Source: Boudabousia tangfeifanii
GTDB lineage: Bacteria > Actinomycetota > Actinomycetes > Actinomycetales > Actinomycetaceae
Assembly (NCBI RefSeq): GCF_001856685.1
Contig: NZ_CP017812.1
Location: forward strand, 682,001-746,000
Direction: 5' to 3'
Length of the DNA: 64,000 bases
Below, in pieces: positions 63,925 through 64,000 of the stretch (position 1 is its first letter; each line of letters begins with the position of its first letter). Made by a program: the position numbers and the translations under genes. The notes under the pieces are model-generated. The model was not told the DNA's origin and searched no databases. It was given only the letters and a program-made list of their open reading frames with translations.

Positions 63925-64000
63925 ATGGATCGGGTAGAAACGGCTTTAGAAAAGAAGTCAGAACATTTACCGAAATCAGCTAAGGAGTTAGCTGGAAAAT
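63925..64000 (+). CDS. unknown gene, 3' part outside window
   Basis: AAAGGAG at 63913-63919 lies 5 nt before the ATG at 63925, a strong start site. The frame stays open to the window edge. The 25 visible residues (MDRVETALEKKSEHLPKSAK and onward) are hydrophilic with no signal peptide. Nothing more can be said. It is divergent from the AspT-like gene. Confidence 0.6.
   Translation, partial: MDRVETALEKKSEHLPKSAKELAGK

Overview
The window reads as chromosomal DNA of a Gram-positive actinobacterium of moderate G+C content, most like the Actinomycetaceae (Actinomyces/Gleimia/Varibaculum type). The evidence is a WhiB1-like regulator beside a PdtaS-type kinase, a UPF0182 protein, the DUF3039/helicase pair, NAD-dependent LigA, GatCAB, a malic enzyme with an ACT domain, and 23S/5S rRNA of actinobacterial type. 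The species cannot be named from the sequence alone. Nearly all genes are housekeeping genes. Accessory-looking DNA is confined to the first 2.7 kb.

Layout. (1) 1-2.7 kb: two paralogous small lipoproteins flank a minus-strand tandem array of three paralogous genes of unknown function plus two small unknown genes. (2) 2.9-6.7 kb: HU, nagB, DUF3039 and its partner helicase. (3) 6.7-12.7 kb: pncB, murI, an Rv1339-like metallo-beta-lactamase-fold protein, then convergent rph-rdgB, and nudC. (4) 12.7-23.7 kb: a block that parallels the mycobacterial nudC-uvrD2-Rv3196/Rv3195/Rv3194c/Rv3193c neighbourhood: UvrD2-like helicase, ThiF-like protein, D,D-carboxypeptidase-like protein, DUF2342 protein, Lon-like PDZ protease, PPA1357-type protein and UPF0182 membrane protein. 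(5) 23.8-37 kb: arginine deiminase, an MFS exporter, initiator tRNA, a so-called 3-methyladenine glycosylase, a HAD phosphatase, an L,D-transpeptidase, hrpB-udk, rlmC, an unannotated 39-residue membrane peptide, and thyA-folA. (6) 37-41 kb: EcsC-like, OsmC and DUF2505 proteins, PdtaS and WhiB1. (7) 41-54.7 kb: a stand-alone FtsK/EccC-like ATPase, ligA, a cardiolipin synthase, gatCAB, malic enzyme and an AGE-family epimerase. (8) 54.7-60.5 kb: a complete 16S-23S-5S operon with no spacer tRNA. (9) 60.7-64 kb: a ThrE-type exporter, an AspT/YidE-type transporter, and the start of a gene cut by the window edge.

The most interesting signal is not a gene. The octamer CGYCCTCG (reverse complement CGAGGRCG) was counted by hand about 60 times, against roughly 4 expected by chance. 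It lies mostly inside genes, in both orientations. One inverted pair forms the terminator between the MBL-fold gene and rdgB, which resembles how DNA-uptake sequences are used in Neisseria and Haemophilus. It is absent from the rRNA genes and nearly absent after 52.4 kb. A Chi-like, uptake-like or protein-binding role is possible but unproven.

Many genes have no Shine-Dalgarno sequence but have a -10-like hexamer ending 4-7 nt, usually 6 nt, before the start codon. This suggests widespread leaderless transcription. Strong rho-independent-type hairpins separate most transcription units.
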